From Nocardia puris (GTDB lineage Bacteria > Actinomycetota > Actinomycetes > Mycobacteriales > Mycobacteriaceae), in contig NZ_QNRE01000003.1 of the NCBI RefSeq assembly GCF_003315035.1, positions 248,001-312,000 on the forward strand: 64,000 nucleotides of DNA, read 5' to 3'. The notes under the pieces are model-generated. The model ran no database searches and had not been told where the DNA came from. It was given only the letters and a program-made list of their open reading frames with translations. The number at the start of each line of letters is the position of its first letter. Within the stretch, counting starts at the first letter, position 1. Position numbers and translations under genes: made by a program. This document shows, in pieces, positions 1 to 8,962 of the stretch.

Positions 1-510
1 GCCAGGATCGCGGGGCCGGCCGCCGCCGTGGGGGCGGTGTCCCTCGGACTCGTCGTCATCGGCTCCTGCGGCATCGGCGGCGAGGACGTCTACGTGCCGC
101 CGCCCCCGCTGCCCGACGGTCCGGCCGCCGCCGCGGTCGTGCACGACGGCGCGACCATCACCGGCTCACGCATCGTCATCCCACCCTCCCCGACCTGGCA
201 GGTCGCCCCCGAGGGCCCACCGCGCAGGCCCGCCGGATTCGTCACCATGACCGTCTCTCCCGACGAAGAACACCAGGACGAGACCACCCGTCCCACGCGG
301 CCGGGCCGCACCACCACGCCACCCGCCGACGTCGACGCACCGACCACCACCACCCGCACCAGGACTCTGTCGGCCACGCCCACCGCCCCGCCCACCACCG
401 AGGCGCCCGAGCCGACCACTCGGCCCACCACAACGGCGGCCCGCCCGACCACGACGACGCCCGAGTACGAGAACGAGTACGAAAACCCGTTCGAGTACGA
501 GGACGAGTAG
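1..510 (+). CDS. Exported Thr/Pro-rich protein, 5' end outside window
   Basis: The reading frame is open from the first base to a TAG at 508-510, so the true N-terminus lies upstream. A GTG at 28 is a possible internal start. The visible N-terminal part is hydrophobic and contains a Cys (GSCG), like the end of a signal peptide or a lipobox. The rest is low complexity: Pro-rich, then Thr/Pro/Arg-rich, ending in an acidic tail of Tyr-Glu units (EYENEYENPFEYEDE). Such tails are usually extended, surface-exposed segments in actinobacteria. No catalytic domain is visible and the function is unknown. Confidence 0.6.
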   Translation, partial: ARIAGPAAAVGAVSLGLVVIGSCGIGGEDVYVPPPPLPDGPAAAAVVHDGATITGSRIVIPPSPTWQVAPEGPPRRPAGFVTMTVSPDEEHQDETTRPTRPGRTTTPPADVDAPTTTTRTRTLSATPTAPPTTEAPEPTTRPTTTAARPTTTTPEYENEYENPFEYEDE

Positions 511-520
511 CCCTCGAAAT

Positions 521-560
521 ACCAGGGGCGGCGACGCGAGAACGCGCCGCCGCCCCTGGT
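521..560. terminator. Bidirectional hairpin terminator
   Basis: A 13-bp perfect inverted repeat (521-533 with 548-560) extends inward with one mismatch around an AGAA loop. It is followed by a short T-rich stretch and lies between two convergent genes. Confidence 0.75.
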
Positions 561-565
561 GTTTC

Positions 566-1693
566 TCAGAGCTCGACCAGGTCGTAGTTGCCGACCCCGG
601 CCGTGAGCACCTTCAGGTGGTCCAGATCGCCGCCGAGGGTGCGCCCGATGGCGGTGAGCCGCGCGACGTAGTGCCCGACCGGGTACTCGGCGGTGACGCC
701 GATACCGCCGTGCATCTGGATGGCCTCCTGCCCGATGTGCCGGGCCGACCGGCCCACCTGCAACCGCGCCCGCGAGGCGACCACCGGGTCGTGCGCGTCG
801 TCGGCCAGCGACCCCGTGACGTACAGGCTCATGCTGCGCGCCAGTTCCAGCGAGACGTACATGTTCGCCGCCCGCTGGGTGAGGGTCTGGAACTTCGACA
901 GCGTGACGCCGAACTGCTTGCGCGCCTTCAGGTAATCGGTCGTCAGACGCAGCGCTTCCTCCATCGCGCCGATCGACTCCGCGCACAGGCCCGCGTGCGC
1001 GTGCCCGAGCGCGATCGAGACCGCTTCGGCGCCGTCCCGGTCGCCGCCGAGCAATTCGCCGGGGGTGCCGTCGAATTCGATCTGCGCCCCGCGCTGACCG
1101 TCGACGGTGCGGAAAGGCTTGCGCACCAGGCCCGTCGCGTCGGCGGCCACCAGGAACAGTCCGGTGCCACCGCCGGGCAGCTTCGCGCTGACCACCAGTT
1201 CGTCGGCGCAATCCCCGTGCGGCACCGGGTTTTTCACGCCGGACAGCACGTATCCGTCGCCCTGCTGTGCCGCCGTGACGAACAACTCGGTCGACGGCCA
1301 GCGCACTCCGGGCTCGTTGTGCGCGAAGGCGAGCAGCTTCTCCCCCGCCGCCACGGCGGGCAGCACCCGCTGCCGCTGCTCGGCGCTACCGATCTGCGCG
1401 ACAATCGATCCCGGCACCAGCACCGCGTCCAGCACCGGCTCCGGCGCCAGCCTGCGCCCGATCTCCTCGAGCACCAGCATGGTCTCCACCGGCCCCGCGC
1501 CCACGCCACCGTCCTCCTCGGAGAACGCCAGGCCGAGCACGCCGAGATCGGCGAGCTGACCCCACACGTCGCGACTCCAGCCGAGTTCGGTGTCGGTGAT
1601 CTTCAGCCGCGACTCGGGATCGTAGGTGCGGGCCAGGACGTCACGCACGGTGTCGCGCAGCATGACCTGTTCATCGGTGAGTTCGAAATCCAT
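566..1693 (-). CDS. Acyl-CoA dehydrogenase (small partner subunit)
   Basis: This 375-residue protein has the acyl-CoA dehydrogenase layout: an N-terminal helical domain (FELTDEQVMLRDTVR), a middle beta domain and a C-terminal helical domain with the KARKQFGVTLSKFQ segment and the conserved IQMHGGIGVT near residues 325-335. It would carry out FAD-dependent alpha,beta-dehydrogenation of an acyl-CoA. The ATG is preceded by GAGG at good spacing, and only nine bases separate it from the second dehydrogenase upstream. In mycobacteria such tandem pairs (FadE28/FadE29 type) form mixed alpha2beta2 enzymes acting on steroid or other bulky CoA thioesters. Extending that to this pair is inference. Confidence 0.85.
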   Translation of the reverse strand: MDFELTDEQVMLRDTVRDVLARTYDPESRLKITDTELGWSRDVWGQLADLGVLGLAFSEEDGGVGAGPVETMLVLEEIGRRLAPEPVLDAVLVPGSIVAQIGSAEQRQRVLPAVAAGEKLLAFAHNEPGVRWPSTELFVTAAQQGDGYVLSGVKNPVPHGDCADELVVSAKLPGGGTGLFLVAADATGLVRKPFRTVDGQRGAQIEFDGTPGELLGGDRDGAEAVSIALGHAHAGLCAESIGAMEEALRLTTDYLKARKQFGVTLSKFQTLTQRAANMYVSLELARSMSLYVTGSLADDAHDPVVASRARLQVGRSARHIGQEAIQMHGGIGVTAEYPVGHYVARLTAIGRTLGGDLDHLKVLTAGVGNYDLVEL

Positions 1694-1702
1694 GGCGCGA
1701 CC

Positions 1703-2875
1703 TCACAATCCGAGGATCGTGGAGGCGATGATGGTGCGCTGCACCTCACTCGACCCTCCGTAGATGGTTGTCTTGCGGTAGTTCAGGTAGCCGGGGCCGC
1801 TGCGCTGCGCCCAGTCGGGCGAGGCGATATCGGCCGCGTCCACCGGCAGGGCGTCGGGGCCCGCGATGTCGAGCAGCAGTTCGGTGGCGGCCTGCTGGAG
1901 TTCGGAGCCGCGCAGCTTCAGCACCGACGAGGCCGGATTCGGCTTGCCGTCCGAGGAATTGGAGACGACCCGCAGCTGGGTCAGCTCCAGCGCCAGCAGT
2001 TCGTTCTCCAGTTCGGCGACGCGGGCGGCGAACACCGGGTCCTCGAGCAGCGTGCCCGACCCCGACTTGATCTGGCGCGCGTAGTCCTTCGCGACACCGA
2101 GCTTGACCTTGGTGCGGCCAACGCCGGTGATGCCGGTGCGCTCGTTGCCGAGCAGGAACTTCGCGTAGGTCCAGCCCTGGTTCTCCTCGCCGACGAGCTG
2201 ATCGGCGGGCACCCGGACGTTCTCGAAGAACACCTCGTTCACCTCGTAGCCGCCGTCGATCAGCTTGATCGGGCGGATGGTGACGCCGGGGCTCTTCACG
2301 TCGAACAGCAGGAAGGAGATGCCCGCCTGCTTCTTCGGCGCGTTCGGATCGGTGCGGACCAGGCAGAAGATCCAGTCGGCGTACTGGGCCAGCGTGGTCC
2401 AGATCTTCTGGCCGTTGACGATGTAGGAGTCACCGTCGCGGACGGCGGTGGTGCGCAGCGAGGCCAGGTCCGAGCCCGCGTCGGGTTCGGAGAAGCCCTG
2501 GCACCACCAGATGTCGAGGGCCGCGGTGGGCGGGAGGAAGCGTTCCTTGAGTTCCTGGGAGCCGAAGTGCGCGATGACCGGACCGACCATCTGGGCGTTG
2601 AAGGTGAGCGGCTCGGGCACCGAGGCCAGCTGCATCTCGTCCTGCCACAGGTGGCGCTGCATGGGGGTCCAGTCCTTGCCGCCCCATTCCACCGGCCAGT
2701 TCGGCACGGCGAGCCCGTTGTCGTTGAGGATCTTGTGGGCGGTCACGACGTCCTCGCGGGAGAGTTCGCGCCCGCGCTTCACGCGCTCGCGGATCTCGGC
2801 GGGAATCTGTTCGCGGTAGAACTGCCGCAACTCGTCGCGGAAGGCCACCTCGTCGGGGGACAGGGATAATTTCAT
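1703..2875 (-). CDS. Acyl-CoA dehydrogenase (first gene of pair)
   Basis: This 390-residue acyl-CoA dehydrogenase has the FAD/substrate motif WWCQGFSEPDAGSDLASL near residues 125-142, a conserved NGQKIWTT segment, and the C-terminal IYGGSSEVQRTIIA motif typical of this clade. The start ATG follows GGGAG by six bases. It is transcribed first and is followed after nine bases by the 375-residue dehydrogenase, so the two are probably co-translated and may form a heteromeric enzyme. The natural substrate cannot be read from sequence. No beta-oxidation partners lie beside the pair. Confidence 0.88.
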   Translation of the reverse strand: MKLSLSPDEVAFRDELRQFYREQIPAEIRERVKRGRELSREDVVTAHKILNDNGLAVPNWPVEWGGKDWTPMQRHLWQDEMQLASVPEPLTFNAQMVGPVIAHFGSQELKERFLPPTAALDIWWCQGFSEPDAGSDLASLRTTAVRDGDSYIVNGQKIWTTLAQYADWIFCLVRTDPNAPKKQAGISFLLFDVKSPGVTIRPIKLIDGGYEVNEVFFENVRVPADQLVGEENQGWTYAKFLLGNERTGITGVGRTKVKLGVAKDYARQIKSGSGTLLEDPVFAARVAELENELLALELTQLRVVSNSSDGKPNPASSVLKLRGSELQQAATELLLDIAGPDALPVDAADIASPDWAQRSGPGYLNYRKTTIYGGSSEVQRTIIASTILGL

Positions 2876-3104
2876 ACGCAGCTCCCGTTGTGTCTCGTAC
2901 TTCCGAGTGCAAACCTACCCCTCGGTTCACCGGCACTGTCGAGTGGATCACATACCCGCCCCGCCGCGGACCATCCCTCGCCGAGATCGCCGCGCCGCGC
3001 CGCGTCACATCCGGCGTCGACCCGGGCGGCGCGGGCCCCGTCGAGCTGGTACGTTGCTGGCCAGGGTTCGGGGAATCCCGTGGTTCATATACGAGGAGTA
3101 CTTG

Positions 3105-3923
3105 GTGAACGGCAGAACCATCGCACGTGCGGCCGCGACGGTGACCTCTCTCGGCCTCGGCGCCGTTCTGGCCTTCGCGGGGCCCGCCGCCGCCGCGCCG
3201 GAGGGGCCGATCGGCGAGGCCATCGCGCAGCTCACCGAGCGCGCGGGCGAGGACGCCGCCGCTCGGGCCGGTGTGGGCGCGCTGGACAAGTACACCGACA
3301 TGCTCGACATCCCGCAGGTCCGCGAGATCGCGGGTCAGTGGGCCCCCTTCGCCTACGCCGCGCCCACCTTCGGCTGCGGCACGCACGGCCCGATCACCAC
3401 GATCATCGCGGCGGCCACCACCGGGGGCAACACGCCCGACCACGCCGAGAACCCCGATCCGGGCACGCTGCGCTTCAGCGCCACCCCCGCGCACTCGGGC
3501 GTGCCGCTCAGCTCCGGGCTCACCGTCGCGTGGGTGAACGTGAACAACGGCCGCAGCGGCATCGATGTCCTCGATGACACCACCGACCACAACATGCCCA
3601 CGCTGTCCAAGACCGTGCACAGCGGTCCCGGCACCGTGCTGGCGTCCATGTGGGGCATCATCGGCTACCCCGGCGCGCACTGCGTGATGACGCCGACGGT
3701 CGGCATGTTCGTCGTCCCGGATCTGCCTCCTCCGCCCCCGGCGCCCGCGCCCGAGGCGCCCGGCACCCCCGCCGCGCCCGCGCCCGCACCGCAGGCGGCG
3801 GTCCCCGCGCCCGGCGCTCCGGGTACGCCCGCCGCGCCCGCGCCGGCGCAGGCACCCGAACCGGCCCCGGCGCCCGCTCCGGCGCCCGCCGCGCCGAACC
3901 CCGGTGTGTCCGTGCACAACTGA
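3105..3923 (+). CDS. Secreted protein with Pro/Ala-rich tail
   Basis: The chosen GTG at 3105 follows GAGGAG (3093-3098) by six bases and gives 272 residues. It opens with a clear signal peptide: a basic N-region (NGRTIAR), a hydrophobic core, and a cleavage site after AGPAAAA. The mature part has a domain of roughly 150 residues with two conserved-looking cysteines (FGCGTHG and GAHCVM) that could form a disulfide. A flexible tail of Pro/Ala repeats follows. Actinobacterial exported proteins of this layout are common but uncharacterised. The open frame runs upstream to 2907, but that extension would bury the signal peptide and lacks a ribosome site. Confidence 0.8.
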   Translation: MNGRTIARAAATVTSLGLGAVLAFAGPAAAAPEGPIGEAIAQLTERAGEDAAARAGVGALDKYTDMLDIPQVREIAGQWAPFAYAAPTFGCGTHGPITTIIAAATTGGNTPDHAENPDPGTLRFSATPAHSGVPLSSGLTVAWVNVNNGRSGIDVLDDTTDHNMPTLSKTVHSGPGTVLASMWGIIGYPGAHCVMTPTVGMFVVPDLPPPPPAPAPEAPGTPAAPAPAPQAAVPAPGAPGTPAAPAPAQAPEPAPAPAPAPAAPNPGVSVHN

Positions 3924-3934
3924 CGACTCACGTC

Positions 3935-3966
3935 CGGCCGCCGCGGAGATTTCTCCACGGCGGCCG
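3935..3966. terminator. Bidirectional hairpin terminator
   Basis: A long inverted repeat pairs CGGCCGCCG (3935-3943) with CGGCGGCCG (3958-3966). After one mismatch the stem continues GGAG/CTCC around a T-rich loop. It sits between convergent genes. Confidence 0.7.
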
Positions 3967-3980
3967 TCGTGTTTCCGAGG

Positions 3981-5141
3981 TCAGGCCGATGCCTTGGCCC
4001 GGTGGTCGATGGCGTCGAAGCAGGCGCGGATGTCGTCGGCGTGCGCGGCCGGTTGTTCCATGGCGACGAAGTGGTTGCCGGTGTTGCCCTCCGGCCAGTA
4101 CGCGATGTCGTTGTCGCGTTCGGCGAGCCTGCGCATGAGCGCCGAGCCGCCGCCGTACACGCCGGTCGGCACCAGCGTCTGCCCGGCGGGCCAGCCGAAT
4201 CCGCCGTCGGCCAGCCCCTCGTACATCGGCCACGACGAGGTGCCCGCGGTGTCGGTGAACCAGTACAGGCTCGCGTTGACGAGCAGATGGTCGCGGTCGA
4301 TGACGTCCTCCACGTGGTCGGCCATCGGCGTGAACTCGGCGAACTTCTGCATCAACCAGGCCAGCAGGCCCACCGCGGAATCGGTCCACGCGTGCGCGAA
4401 CGTGCGCGGGGCGGCACGCAGCAGCGTGTGGTGGTCGACGCCGCCGGTCATCCACTGCCCCATGAGATCCCATTCGGCGCGCTCGTCGGGCGTCATCCCG
4501 GGCACGTCGGCCTCCGTCGGCATGCCGATGCCGCCGTCCAAGTGCACCCCGACCACGCGGTCCGGGGCAAGCGCCGCCACCCGGGGCGCGATGTAGGCGC
4601 CGAGGTCGCCGCCCTGCACGCCGTAGCGGGAGTATCCGAGCCGGTCCATGAGCGCGATCCACATGCGGGCGACCCGGTCCACGGACATATCGGGGCCGTG
4701 CTCGGAGAAAGCGAAGCCGGGCACCGACGGCACGATCACGTGGAAGGCGCGGGCACCGGGGCGACCGTGCGCGGCGGGATCGGTGAGCGGGCCGATGGTC
4801 TTGGTGAATTCGGCGAACGAATTGGGCCACCCGTGGGTGAGCAGCAGCGGCAGGGCGTCGGGGTCGGCGGAGCGCACGTGCACGAAATGCACGTCGAGGC
4901 CGTCGATCCCGGTGACGAACTGCGGGAACTCGTTGAGCGCCGATTCCTGTGCGCGCCAGTCGAATCCGGTGCGCCAGTACTCGGCGAGCTCCTTCAGGTA
5001 GTCCAGCGGGACGCCACGCTCCCAGCCGTCGCCGGGCAGGGCGTGGGCGCTCCAGCGGGTGCGGGCCAGCCGGTCGAGAAGGTCGTCGACGTCGGCCTGC
5101 GGGATGTGAATGTGGAAGGGGCGGATCTGCTGGTCGGTCAT
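3981..5141 (-). CDS. Epoxide hydrolase, alpha/beta fold
   Basis: The 386-residue protein has the N-terminal epoxide-hydrolase segment (PFHIHIPQADVDDLLDRLARTRW) followed by an alpha/beta-hydrolase core. The oxyanion motif HGWPNSF lies near residues 104-110. The nucleophile elbow is GGDLG, giving the Asp expected of an epoxide hydrolase rather than the Ser of an esterase. A C-terminal His lies in EGNTGNHF. It would hydrolyse epoxides to diols in the cytoplasm; the substrate is unknown. It is divergent from a WYL regulator 81 bases away, with inverted repeats between them, so local control is likely. Confidence 0.88.
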   Translation of the reverse strand: MTDQQIRPFHIHIPQADVDDLLDRLARTRWSAHALPGDGWERGVPLDYLKELAEYWRTGFDWRAQESALNEFPQFVTGIDGLDVHFVHVRSADPDALPLLLTHGWPNSFAEFTKTIGPLTDPAAHGRPGARAFHVIVPSVPGFAFSEHGPDMSVDRVARMWIALMDRLGYSRYGVQGGDLGAYIAPRVAALAPDRVVGVHLDGGIGMPTEADVPGMTPDERAEWDLMGQWMTGGVDHHTLLRAAPRTFAHAWTDSAVGLLAWLMQKFAEFTPMADHVEDVIDRDHLLVNASLYWFTDTAGTSSWPMYEGLADGGFGWPAGQTLVPTGVYGGGSALMRRLAERDNDIAYWPEGNTGNHFVAMEQPAAHADDIRACFDAIDHRAKASA

Positions 5142-5168
5142 CGAGTACTCCCTGCGTCGTTCTTATCG

Positions 5169-5212
5169 TTCGTAGACGAAGGTAGAGCGCATATAGGACC
5201 ATTCAAGTCCTA
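5169..5212. promoter_or_regulatory. Two inverted repeats in divergent promoter region
   Basis: TTCGT-AG-ACGAA occupies 5169-5180 and TAGGAC-N7-GTCCTA occupies 5194-5212, both with perfect arms. They lie in the 81-base gap between the divergent epoxide hydrolase and WYL-regulator genes. This is where an operator for the regulator would be expected. Confidence 0.5.
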
Positions 5213-5222
5213 GTTCTCCGTC

Positions 5223-6209
5223 ATGATGGAAAACGTGAACGACACCCCCGCCCGCCTGCTGAAACTGCTCTCGCTGTTGCAGACGCCCCGTGTGTGGCCG
5301 GGCAGCGAACTGGCCGAACGGCTCGGCGTCACCGACCGCACCGTGCGCCGCGATATCGACCGGCTGCGGGCGCTCGGCTATCCGGTGGACGCGGAGCTGG
5401 GCGCGGTCGGCGGCTACCGGCTGGCGGCGGGCGCGGCCATGCCGCCGCTGCTGGTGGACGACGACGAGGCGGTGGCCATCGCCCTCGGGTTGCGGGCGGC
5501 CGCCGCGTCGACGGTGGCGGGCGTGGGCGAGGCATCGGTGCGCGCGCTGACCAAACTCGAGCAGGTGCTGCCCACCCGGCTGCGCAGGCGGGTTCGCGTA
5601 CTGAGTACGGCTACCTCCCACCGCATTTCGGCGGAACCCGCCGTCGACGCGGAGGTGCTCACCACACTGGCCGCCGCCGTGACGAACCGGGAACGCGCCC
5701 GCTTCACCTACCGCGACGCGGCAGGCCGGGCGAGCGCCAGGCACGGCGAACCGGCCGGGCTGGTGGCCTCGGGCCGCCGCTGGTACCTGGTCGCCTACGA
5801 CCTGGATCGCGGGGACTGGCGCACCTTCCGCGCCGACCGGATCGAGAATCCACGGGCGACCGGGGCACGCTTCACGCCACGCCCGCTACCGGCCGAGAGT
5901 CCGGCCGACTACGCGGCAGGGGCGCGCACCAACTGGGGCACACCGGTGCTGCCCGTGTCGGTGACCATCCACGCTCCCGTCGCGGCGGTCGCGGGACCCC
6001 TCGCCGACGCACCGGGTGAGCTCGTCGCGCTCGACGAGACGAGCTGCCGCCTGACCGGCGAGGGCGACGACGCGCCGGAGTGGTTGGCGCACCGGCTGAT
6101 CCGGCTCGGCGTGGACTTCGAGGTGCACGAGCCGAGGGAGTTGATCGAGGAGTTGCGTGTGGTGCGGGAGCGGTTGGAGCGAGCGTTGGGTGCGAGGCGG
6201 GCGGAGTAG
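5223..6209 (+). CDS. HTH-WYL transcriptional regulator
   Basis: This 328-residue protein has an N-terminal winged helix (LLKLLSLLQTPRVWPGSELA, then VTDRTVRRDIDRLRALGYPV) and a WYL sensor domain with the signature RRWYLVAYD at about residue 180, followed by TFRADRIENPR. WYL proteins bind DNA and respond to nucleotides, single-stranded DNA or small ligands. Two adjacent ATGs (5223, 5226) are possible starts. It is divergent from the epoxide hydrolase and could regulate it. Confidence 0.9.
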   Translation: MMENVNDTPARLLKLLSLLQTPRVWPGSELAERLGVTDRTVRRDIDRLRALGYPVDAELGAVGGYRLAAGAAMPPLLVDDDEAVAIALGLRAAAASTVAGVGEASVRALTKLEQVLPTRLRRRVRVLSTATSHRISAEPAVDAEVLTTLAAAVTNRERARFTYRDAAGRASARHGEPAGLVASGRRWYLVAYDLDRGDWRTFRADRIENPRATGARFTPRPLPAESPADYAAGARTNWGTPVLPVSVTIHAPVAAVAGPLADAPGELVALDETSCRLTGEGDDAPEWLAHRLIRLGVDFEVHEPRELIEELRVVRERLERALGARRAE

Positions 6210-6277
6210 CAGGGGGCCGGACGGTGGCCGGCACCCCTCCGACCCGGGACACGGCGAGCTCGGGGGTGCGGGGATCT

Positions 6278-8962
6278 CTACCCCACCGGGTGGAGGCGGC
6301 CGCCGTCCAACGTGAGGGTGCGGTCGGCGAGGCGGGCGACGACCTCGGGCTGGTGGCTGATGAGGATCATGGCCAGGCCGGTGCCGCGCAGATCGTCCAG
6401 GAGGTCGAGAACCGCCGCGCGGGAGCGGATGTCGAGCGAGGCCGTGATCTCGTCGCAGATGAGGACGCCGGGGCGAGCGGCCAAGGCACGGGCGACGGCG
6501 ACCCGCTGCTGCTGTCCGCCGGACAGGCGGCCGGGGCGGCGGTCCAGGAGTGCCTCGTCCAGGTGCAGCGAGGCGAACAGGCGACGGGCCTCCCGCTGGG
6601 CGGACTCGTGGTCCAGGCCGTGCAGCAGGCGCAGGGTGCGCCGCACCTGCGCGCCGACCGGATAGACCGGATTCAGCGACGTGGCCGGATTCTGGAAGAC
6701 CAGCTGAATCGCCCTGCGCTGCGCGATAGTTCGCCGATCCACGCTCGCAGGGACCCGCCCGCCCTCGAACTCCACGTGCCCGGCGGTGGGTGCGTGCAAG
6801 CCCGCCAACGCCCGCGCCACCGTCGTCTTCCCGACACCCGACCGCCCGACGATCGCCAGGCACTCCCCTTCCGCCACAGCGAAATCCACGTTATCGAGCA
6901 CGCGCGTCCACCGTCCGTGGGCGACGGACAGGCCGGTCACCCGCAGGACCGGCGCGCCGGGTTCGCGGGCGGCAACACCGCCGGTCGGGACCGATTCCAC
7001 GCCGGGACCACCACCGCCCCTGTTCGATTCGGCGTCGGAAGCGCCGCCCGCCCGTCCCGGCACCACGCCCTTGGCGCCACTCGCTCCGCCCGGCGCCCGG
7101 CTCGAAGTGCCTCCTGCCCAGATCAATTCGCCGCCCAGCGCCCCCTCCGACAGGCCAGGATCGCCATCGGAAACATCGGCCGTCCCGCATGGTTCACCAG
7201 CAGATGCGCCGTGCGGTGTGACCGGCCCGTCGTCGGAAACGGCATCCGCCCTGCCCGGCTGATCGGCTGCCGCGATGGTTGTGCCGGTGTCCTCGGTCGC
7301 GTCATCACCACGAGAAGGGGGCGGGGCGCCGGTCGTATCGCATTGCCGGGTGCCGGGCGTCAGCGCGTTTCCGACGGGCGGACGCACGGCCAGGTGCACC
7401 GGGCCGCTTTCGCCGGGCTCCGCATCCGAACCAGGTGTCGGGCCGAAGGAGACGAGCTTGCCCTGATCGAACTCCGCTACGTCGTCGACGACCGGGGCGA
7501 GGCCGGCGAGGTCGTGGGTGACGATGAGAAAGGTTGCGGTGGTGGAGTTCTTGATGTCGGTGAGGGTGGCGACCAGGTCCGCGCGGGTGCGGGGATCGAG
7601 GCCGGTGGTGGGTTCGTCGAGGACGATGAGCGCGGGGTTGCCGGTGAGCGCCATGGCGAGCAGGACGCGTTGCTGCTGGCCGCCGGAGAGTTCGTGCGGG
7701 TAGCGGCGGCGGAATTCGGGGGTGCCGGGCAGGCCGACGCGTTCGAGGGCCGCGGCGACGACGCTCGCGCCGGCGCGGCGATCGTGCAGGCGGGCGATCT
7801 CGCGCAGCGACGTGCCGATCCGTAGCGCGGGATTCAATCCGGCCGCCGGATCCTGCGGCACATAGCCGACGGTGCGCAACCCCTCCGTCACCGGGGTCGT
7901 GATCACGCCCGTGGCGCGCAGGCCGCGCGGCAGGGCGCCGAGCACCGCCGAGGCGAAGGTCGTCTTCCCCGCGCCGGAGGGTCCGACGACCGCCAGACTG
8001 CGGCCGCGCGCCACCGACAGCGAAACCCCTTCCAGCACGGCGCGACCGTGCCGGTCGTGGACGTCGAGATCGGAAACAGCAAGTCCCGCATCGGGATCGG
8101 AGGCTAGGCGTGCCAGGCGCGAAGGTGGCGGGACGTGTCCGCCCAGCAGCCCGTCGACCAGCAGGTTCACCGACACCACCAGCACCATCACCAGCGCGGC
8201 GGGCGCGAGCACCGACCACGGCTGCACGACGAACCCCGGCCGGTTCTCGGTGATCATGAGCGCCCAGTCCGCCGAGGGCGGCCGCAGGCCGAGGCCGAGG
8301 AATCCGCTCACCGCGACCATCGAGATGGTGCCGGACACGCGAATTCCCGCGTCCGCCAACACGACCGAACGCAGGTTCGGCAGCACCTCCACCACGGCGA
8401 CGCGCCACCACGGTTCGCCACGGGCGCGCGCCGCCTCCACGTAACCGCTGCCCGCGATCTCGAGCACGGCGGTGCGGACGATGCGGATGATCCAGGGTGA
8501 GGCGGCCAGCGTCGTCGTCACCACGATCGCCGCCGGACCGGGCCCCATGGCGGTGGCGATCACCGCGAGCAGCAGGAACCACGGCACCACCACCAGCGCG
8601 TCGACCGGGCGCGACACCCACGGATCGGCGCGGCGCCGCAGACCGGCGAGCAGCCCGAGCGCGAGGCCGAGTCCGTAGGCCGCCATCAGCGCGGCGGCGG
8701 TGATCGCGACCAGCGACAGCCCGCCGTGCAGCAGGCGCGAGAACACGTCGCGCCCGACGACATCCGTGCCCAGCGGGAACTGCCCGGACGGCTCCGTGAA
8801 CGGCCTGCCGACCGGCGACGTGGCCGGATGCGGCGCGAGCAACGGGCCGAGCACCACCACGGCGAGCACCGCGAGCAGCAGCGTCGCGGGCACCACCACA
8901 CGCAGTCGTACTTTCGAACCCCTTTGCACAGCAATACTTTCCACAGACCGCCCGGCACTCAT
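6278..8962 (-). CDS. Fused ABC permease and two ATPases, peptide/nickel type
   Basis: One 894-residue chain joins three parts normally encoded separately. Residues about 20-280 form a DppC/NikC-type permease (EAARARGEPWW coupling loop). Residues about 295-505 form a first ATPase with GPSGAGKTT, LSGGQQQRV and IVLDEPTTGLD. Residues about 665-890 form a second ATPase with GRSGVGKTT, LSGGQQQRV and LICDEITASLD. Between the ATPases lies an unusual low-complexity linker of about 155 residues rich in Gly, Asp, Ser and Pro. The ATG at 8962 overlaps the stop of the upstream permease by four bases (ATGA). The longer open frame to 9721 is a shadow of that permease. It is part of the operon led by the cobalamin riboswitch. 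Confidence 0.9.
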   Translation of the reverse strand: MSAGRSVESIAVQRGSKVRLRVVVPATLLLAVLAVVVLGPLLAPHPATSPVGRPFTEPSGQFPLGTDVVGRDVFSRLLHGGLSLVAITAAALMAAYGLGLALGLLAGLRRRADPWVSRPVDALVVVPWFLLLAVIATAMGPGPAAIVVTTTLAASPWIIRIVRTAVLEIAGSGYVEAARARGEPWWRVAVVEVLPNLRSVVLADAGIRVSGTISMVAVSGFLGLGLRPPSADWALMITENRPGFVVQPWSVLAPAALVMVLVVSVNLLVDGLLGGHVPPPSRLARLASDPDAGLAVSDLDVHDRHGRAVLEGVSLSVARGRSLAVVGPSGAGKTTFASAVLGALPRGLRATGVITTPVTEGLRTVGYVPQDPAAGLNPALRIGTSLREIARLHDRRAGASVVAAALERVGLPGTPEFRRRYPHELSGGQQQRVLLAMALTGNPALIVLDEPTTGLDPRTRADLVATLTDIKNSTTATFLIVTHDLAGLAPVVDDVAEFDQGKLVSFGPTPGSDAEPGESGPVHLAVRPPVGNALTPGTRQCDTTGAPPPSRGDDATEDTGTTIAAADQPGRADAVSDDGPVTPHGASAGEPCGTADVSDGDPGLSEGALGGELIWAGGTSSRAPGGASGAKGVVPGRAGGASDAESNRGGGGPGVESVPTGGVAAREPGAPVLRVTGLSVAHGRWTRVLDNVDFAVAEGECLAIVGRSGVGKTTVARALAGLHAPTAGHVEFEGGRVPASVDRRTIAQRRAIQLVFQNPATSLNPVYPVGAQVRRTLRLLHGLDHESAQREARRLFASLHLDEALLDRRPGRLSGGQQQRVAVARALAARPGVLICDEITASLDIRSRAAVLDLLDDLRGTGLAMILISHQPEVVARLADRTLTLDGGRLHPVG

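Noticed and set aside
617..2869. Long plus-strand open frame of 750 codons over the acyl-CoA dehydrogenases
   Set aside because: It is a GC-rich antisense shadow: Arg/Gly/Asp/His-rich translation, no domain, no ribosome site, and both opposite genes are clear family members.
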